From Spirometra erinaceieuropaei (lineage: Eukaryota > Platyhelminthes > Cestoda > Diphyllobothriidea > Diphyllobothriidae): a stretch of DNA of 64,000 nucleotides. Of this stretch, positions 61,665-64,000 are shown in pieces (within the stretch, counting starts at the first letter, position 1; each line of letters begins with the position of its first letter). The stretch is taken from assembly GCA_902702965.1 (NCBI GenBank), contig CACRXP010000008.1, positions 1,812,977 through 1,876,976 of the forward strand, given 5' to 3'. Position numbers and translations under genes: made by a program. The notes under the pieces were generated by a model. The model was given only the letters and a program-made list of their open reading frames with translations, searched no databases and was not told where the DNA came from.

Positions 61665-61980
61665 GACAGCCATCACTAGAGCTTTCCCCGCGACGAATTT
61701 GCGCATATGTTTCACGAACTCTCCCCTCCTACGCTTGGGAGGTAAGGACCGATTACCGTTGCAAGCCACAGCGATGTGTATTTACTCATTCACCTGCTCC
61801 TGTAGAGCAGGATACATTGGCCGTACAACGAGACGCCTGGAAAAAAATATTACGTGAACACATACCGGCCTGACTAGGTAGAAGTAAAAAGAAATTGATT
61901 TCGAGTTCTATTCTCACACATCTTGTCGATACGAATCACTGGGTCAATGCCAAAGAAGCATTTCAGTGCAGTCTGGTCGG
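61665..61980 (+). pseudogene. GIY-YIG fragment (retroelement), plus
   Basis: CIYSFTCSCRAGYIGRTTRRLEKNI then a frameshift to REHIPA.LGRSKKKLISSSILTHLVDTNHWVNAKEAF. Same family as 55930-56140, opposite orientation, and it keeps the C..C.AGYIGR core. The two copies flank the CR1-like LINE. Confidence 0.75.
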
Positions 61981-61989
61981 TATAAGTTG

Positions 61990-63050
61990 ATATTATCGAT
62001 ATCGAGGGTGGAGTCAAAGATTAGAAACTGCAATAAATGTCTTAATCAAAAACAGAAGCTAGCTGGACCATCTCATGGATGACAGACCTCCCATTGAGAG
62101 GGATAATACTGAGCGGATTCCTAAAAAACAGCTGATCGAGGAATAGCAAACTGTTGGGAAGAAGTAAGAGGCTGTATGAAAAATTTTTGGGATCTTTCAT
62201 TTATGGAAATATTATCGTTAGCTATAAATGCGTTATTGCACAGAGACCAGTTGAGGTAGGATGCATAGGAAGGAATACTATTTTGCGGAATCGGAAATAC
62301 AGAAGGATTTGTGAAAGCAGGCTTCTGAGGAATGCTGAAAAAATATGAAGGGAGACTTACATTTAAGAAAACGGGCAGGATAATTTTAAAGATCTGTGGC
62401 GGCTAGTCATCATGCGCGGTCTGACGTCATTGTTAAAGACCTCGCTGTCTCAAGGTCATTCGTCCTTTTTGCAGTAGGCCTTTCCAGAAGCGCTCACCCG
62501 AGGTCACACGACCGACAACTCGGGCATACCTGCGTCCGCACAGCCGCAGCTGCCCATGAGGCCACTTGAACGTACCTCACACCTGCAACCATGACCTAAG
62601 CCACTAGAACACCATCCCTCGGTAAATGTAACTCACACCCATTGGAGACCAATTGAGCTTGGCCTACGAGCCTACAAAAGTTGCTGCAACCACTGTTCCA
62701 AGGACTCTCAGGCATGACTGGACGCACTCAACATCAACCCTGGCTTCGCCGGTGGCCACTGCCGCCTGAGAGGACAACTCTAGGCTTTGTATGCATTAAA
62801 CACCATATTCAGGTTCCTTTCGTCTTCTTCTTCCAGCATAGGCCACTACAGACCGTCTCTACGGCGAAACGTAATAGTTAGCGTGGGAGTTTGGCAAGTT
62901 GTTGGGGTCAGATCGCAGTTCGTATCCTTCGAATTGGAAGCCACCCGGTAGTTCACTGTTCGACGGGACCGGTGGGAATGGGGTGCCTATAGGGTGGGGT
63001 AAAGGGAGGGGGGGTAGGAGGACAAACGACAGCAATTTAAAAGATTATGT
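61990..63050. other. no gene recognised apart from repeat R4
   Basis: Includes repeat R4 copy 2 and otherwise unassigned sequence. No supportable open frame. Confidence 0.45.
62438..62601 (+). repeat. dispersed repeat R4, copy 2
   Basis: Partner of 30089-30250, clearly diverged. Confidence 0.55.
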
Positions 63051-63059
63051 TTTCAGGGG

Positions 63060-63760
63060 TAATTAGGGAAGCTTTCCTGAGCTGAAATAACGGCAAAAAA
63101 CCAAAGAAAAACATGTCCCACGTAGCACGGCTGCGCAATAAGAACAGGTTTAGTGTTTACAGGAAGCCATCTGACTCTGCCGATGGCAGTAAGAACCACC
63201 CTCGCCTTTCTGCTGGGAACAGGCGTAATCAGATGTGCCGCGTTGGTCGGCATTAGTAGAAATGCTGCTGTGGAGTGCTATGATATCTGGCGGGATGTCT
63301 GCACTACAGCCCTCCTCTTGGAGATGAACCAGTTAGGAGGACCGGACGTAGAAGTCCAAGTGGATGAGACCATGATAACAAGACGGAAGTAAAACGTTGG
63401 GCGCGTAAAGACGCAGTACAGGGTTTTGGGTAAGGATTTCCGAATCGATGGCCATTTCTAGGCATTTCTGATACAAGCACAAGGAAGGCTATCTTCGAAC
63501 AAGTCAACGATCGAAGCTGGGCCTTCCTGAGAGTCGTTATAAAGAAATGGGTAGCACCTGCCAATGCAACTGTGACGGACCAGTGGAAGACGTATGCCCG
63601 TCTGCCAGAGGAAGGCTATCGTCATCTGACCGTCAAACACTCCTCCAATTTTGTGGATCCCACCACGGAGAAGAAGAATGCCAACGTCATATTAGCATAT
63701 TGGAGGAGACTAAAACGGAAGTTACGCGAACACGGGACCGATTAAAGTCAGGAAGGTATG
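63060..63760 (+). pseudogene. Merlin (IS1016/ISXO2-like) transposase, decayed
   Basis: Frame with CAIRTGLVFTGSHLTLPMAVRTTLAFLLG, IRCAALVGISRNAAVECYDIWRDVC, VEVQVDETMITRRK (first catalytic D) then TAA where the family has Tyr, NVGRVKTQYRVLG. After a frameshift: FLRVVIKKWVAPANATVTDQWKTYARLPEEGYRHLTVKHSSNFVDPTT (second D in VTDQW), then VILAYWRRLKRKLRE, where the catalytic E of the family ESYW-type motif appears as L. A further stop lies near 63121. No inverted termini recognised. Inactive. Confidence 0.8.
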
Positions 63761-64000
63761 AGTACACATTGACGAAACCCAATACCGCCTGTGGTACGGT
63801 GTGAAGTCGAAAAATTTGTCACCAATGATAACAAACCTCGTCGAAAATATCGGTATTATGTTAAAACTTTGCACCTCAATAGTTAAATCTTCCCTCTGCC
63901 TCCAAATCTTCTCCCATACGGTCGGTAAAGCCATTCTGAATGCGCCAACCGAGTACGAATAGGCGATAGTGTACTCCTTGGCCAATCGGTAGCCTAGCCT

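Overview
This is eukaryotic DNA, most likely from a parasitic flatworm (Platyhelminthes). Three things point there: an LTR retrotransposon with the CsRn1-type CHCC Gag knuckle, abundant Penelope-like elements (PLEs) with CR1-type LINEs and a LINE tail of degenerate C2H2 fingers, and a tRNA-derived SINE carrying a hammerhead-type ribozyme, as in the schistosome Sm-alpha repeats. Introns of about 33-43 bp fit the same picture. The species cannot be fixed from the window. Nearly all coding potential is transposon-derived; the only clear host-type gene is a minus-strand BTB-BACK-Kelch gene at 26-31.5 kb, plus duplicated zinc-finger exons at 47 and 49 kb.

Layout. 1-3012: tandem array of a ~351-bp satellite, each monomer holding a 71-nt hammerhead-like block. 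3.0-5.1 kb: a dispersed repeat, a PLE scrap and a cluster of ribozyme-bearing tRNA-SINE units. 5.1-7.6 kb: PLE-B (RT plus GIY-YIG), minus strand, lying between two (TA)n tracts, then a small inverted-repeat element and a Ty3/Gypsy scrap. 10-13.4 kb: PLE fragments, including an inverted pseudo-LTR. 13.4-20.5 kb: a decayed PLE-A split by a young CsRn1-like Gypsy element (204-bp LTRs, 4-bp target duplication). 20.5-22.5 kb: an escaped satellite monomer and two inverted zinc-finger LINE tails. 22.6-26 kb: mostly unassigned. 26-31.5 kb: Kelch gene. 31.9-33.9 kb: a decayed cut-and-paste transposon with GC-rich ends. 34-37.2 kb: AT-rich, nothing recognised. 37.2-42 kb: truncated CR1 LINE and PLE-C with 228-bp pseudo-LTRs. 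42-51.4 kb: LINE and PLE scraps and zinc-finger exons. 51.4-52.1 kb: a foldback repeat with a SINE in it. 52.2-55.9 kb: a second copy of the 32-kb transposon, nearly intact, with two multi-exon genes. 56.2-61.7 kb: nearly full-length CR1-like LINE. 63.0-63.8 kb: decayed Merlin transposase.

The most striking pattern is recurrence of one RNA motif. By eye, hammerhead cores (CUGANGA, helix II, GAAA, self-complementary helix III, NUH, helix I) occur in a satellite, a tRNA-SINE and three PLE lineages, with compensatory changes in helices I, II and III. PLE and schistosome-repeat hammerheads are established in the literature; the satellite version and the co-occurrence here are what I would check first. 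No covariance search or database comparison could be run.
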